Assembly: GCA_903858975.1 (NCBI GenBank)
Contig: CAIOKW010000207.1
Span: 1 to 6,420 of the forward strand
Reading direction: 5' to 3'
DNA: 6,420 bases
Source: Oligoflexia bacterium
Lineage (GTDB): Bacteria; Bdellovibrionota; UBA1018; CAIMNF01
The notes below the pieces were generated by a model. The model saw only the letters and a list, made by a program, of their open reading frames with translations, was not told the DNA's origin and ran no database searches. Below, in pieces: positions 5,798 to 6,420 of the stretch (positions within the stretch are counted from its first letter, which is position 1; each line of letters opens with the position of its first letter). Both the position numbers and the translations under genes were made by a program.

Positions 5798-6420
5798 AGA
5801 TAAAGGGTAATATTACTCTGCTTCCCAGTTGTTCTCGATGGATCGACTTCGACCTTGTTGTCGATGCCGTCGAGGGATCCTTTTCCCACGAGATCGGCAA
5901 GCTTGCCTTTGATGGACTCAAGATCGGTATTACCCAAAGTGAGCGGTTTTGTGGTTTCACAGACGTCCGTATTAAAGCACTCAGGATGGGCCTTGATCAT
6001 TTCTGTGCCCGCGGCTTGAATGGATTGTTCAAAAGCTGAGTTCTTTTGTTCGAATTCAGCCTTGAGATCCTGAGGCGTTCTCAGTGTCTTGTTTTTTGCA
6101 TCTGTACAGGAGCCATCTTTAAAGAAACGGCAAAGTCGAGTGTTAAAGCTGAGCATATTATATCCTTCGCTTCCCACTTTATACCCGCTGTCGGTAATGA
6201 TTTTCTGCAGAGCCCATACCGCAGCTGCATCGGTCTGATTAAAGGGAATCGCTGGGTCCTTCTCGGTTTGTGAGAGGTGAAGAATCACGGCTGATGCGGA
6301 ATCGTTATTCAGTCGAAGTTTTTTGTAGTGGGGCTCTTTTTCACTCAATAAATTGATCCGGGTTAGATCTTGAGTCATCCCGTATTTAGTGTAAAGCTCT
6401 GTAACGGCTTTCTTCAATTC
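5785..6420 (-). CDS. Unrecognised four-cysteine protein, 5' end outside window
   Basis: The frame is open to the right edge. The only start near it is a TTG at 6417, which has no room for a visible ribosome binding site, so the true start is almost certainly beyond the window; about 211 residues are seen. Numbering from that TTG, the protein is mixed helix and strand, hydrophilic and without a membrane span. It has exactly four cysteines in two close pairs, Cys96/Cys104 ('CRFFKDGSC') and Cys147/Cys153 ('CFNTDVC'), a pattern that suits two disulfides in an exported protein. A predicted helix at 63-76 ('DAAAVWALQKIITD') and another at 115-143 are the clearest elements. The C-terminus has alternating hydrophobic residues ('SNITLYLKTK'). 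I recognise no family, and export is an inference since the N-terminus is not visible. Its stop codon is 2 bases from that of the facing methyltransferase gene. Confidence 0.7.
   Translation of the reverse strand, partial: ELKKAVTELYTKYGMTQDLTRINLLSEKEPHYKKLRLNNDSASAVILHLSQTEKDPAIPFNQTDAAAVWALQKIITDSGYKVGSEGYNMLSFNTRLCRFFKDGSCTDAKNKTLRTPQDLKAEFEQKNSAFEQSIQAAGTEMIKAHPECFNTDVCETTKPLTLGNTDLESIKGKLADLVGKGSLDGIDNKVEVDPSRTTGKQSNITLYLKTK

Noticed and set aside
6415..6417. TTG as the true start of the last minus-strand gene
   Set aside because: The frame continues to the edge with a coding-like residue pattern; the start is probably outside.
1..6420. tRNA, rRNA, CRISPR arrays, insertion sequences, phage or defence genes
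   Set aside because: None seen: no repeated units, no transposase or integrase motifs, and almost all bases are accounted for by ordinary genes.

Overview
The window is ordinary, densely coded bacterial chromosome of balanced base composition. There are no RNA genes, mobile elements, long repeats or CRISPR arrays. The proteins (a HEAT-type helical repeat protein, a full NFACT/RqcH-type protein, a three-domain aminopeptidase P and an RlmI-type rRNA methyltransferase) suggest a Gram-negative bacterium. A member of the former Deltaproteobacteria, such as Bdellovibrionota or Oligoflexia, is my best guess from gene content and style. It is an inference, not a proven placement.

Layout: (1) 1-729, plus strand: the 3' part of a helical-repeat gene that runs in from the left edge. 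(2) 736-2208, minus strand: an NFACT-family (RqcH-like) ribosome quality control protein, convergent with gene 1. The two stop codons are 6 bases apart, in the two arms of a small hairpin. (3) 2209-2267: a short divergent intergenic region with two candidate promoters whose -35 boxes abut. (4) 2268-4400 and on to 5782, plus strand: a probable three-gene operon. It holds a large Xaa-Pro aminopeptidase (M24B) split by one frameshift near 2990-2994, a small single-span membrane protein, and an RlmI-like 23S rRNA cytosine methyltransferase. Gene spacings are only 13 and 20 bases. (5) 5785-6420, minus strand: the 3' part of an unrecognised four-cysteine protein that runs off the right edge, convergent with the methyltransferase.

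The recognisable genes share a loose theme of translation and protein turnover: rescue of stalled nascent chains, proline-peptide hydrolysis and rRNA modification. The sequence does not prove a functional link.

The points most worth attention are the frameshift in an aminopeptidase P gene that otherwise keeps all catalytic residues, the compact divergent promoter region that may give leaderless or near-leaderless transcripts, and the possible vitellogenin-like lipid-transfer fold of the first protein. I found no convincing new multi-gene system.
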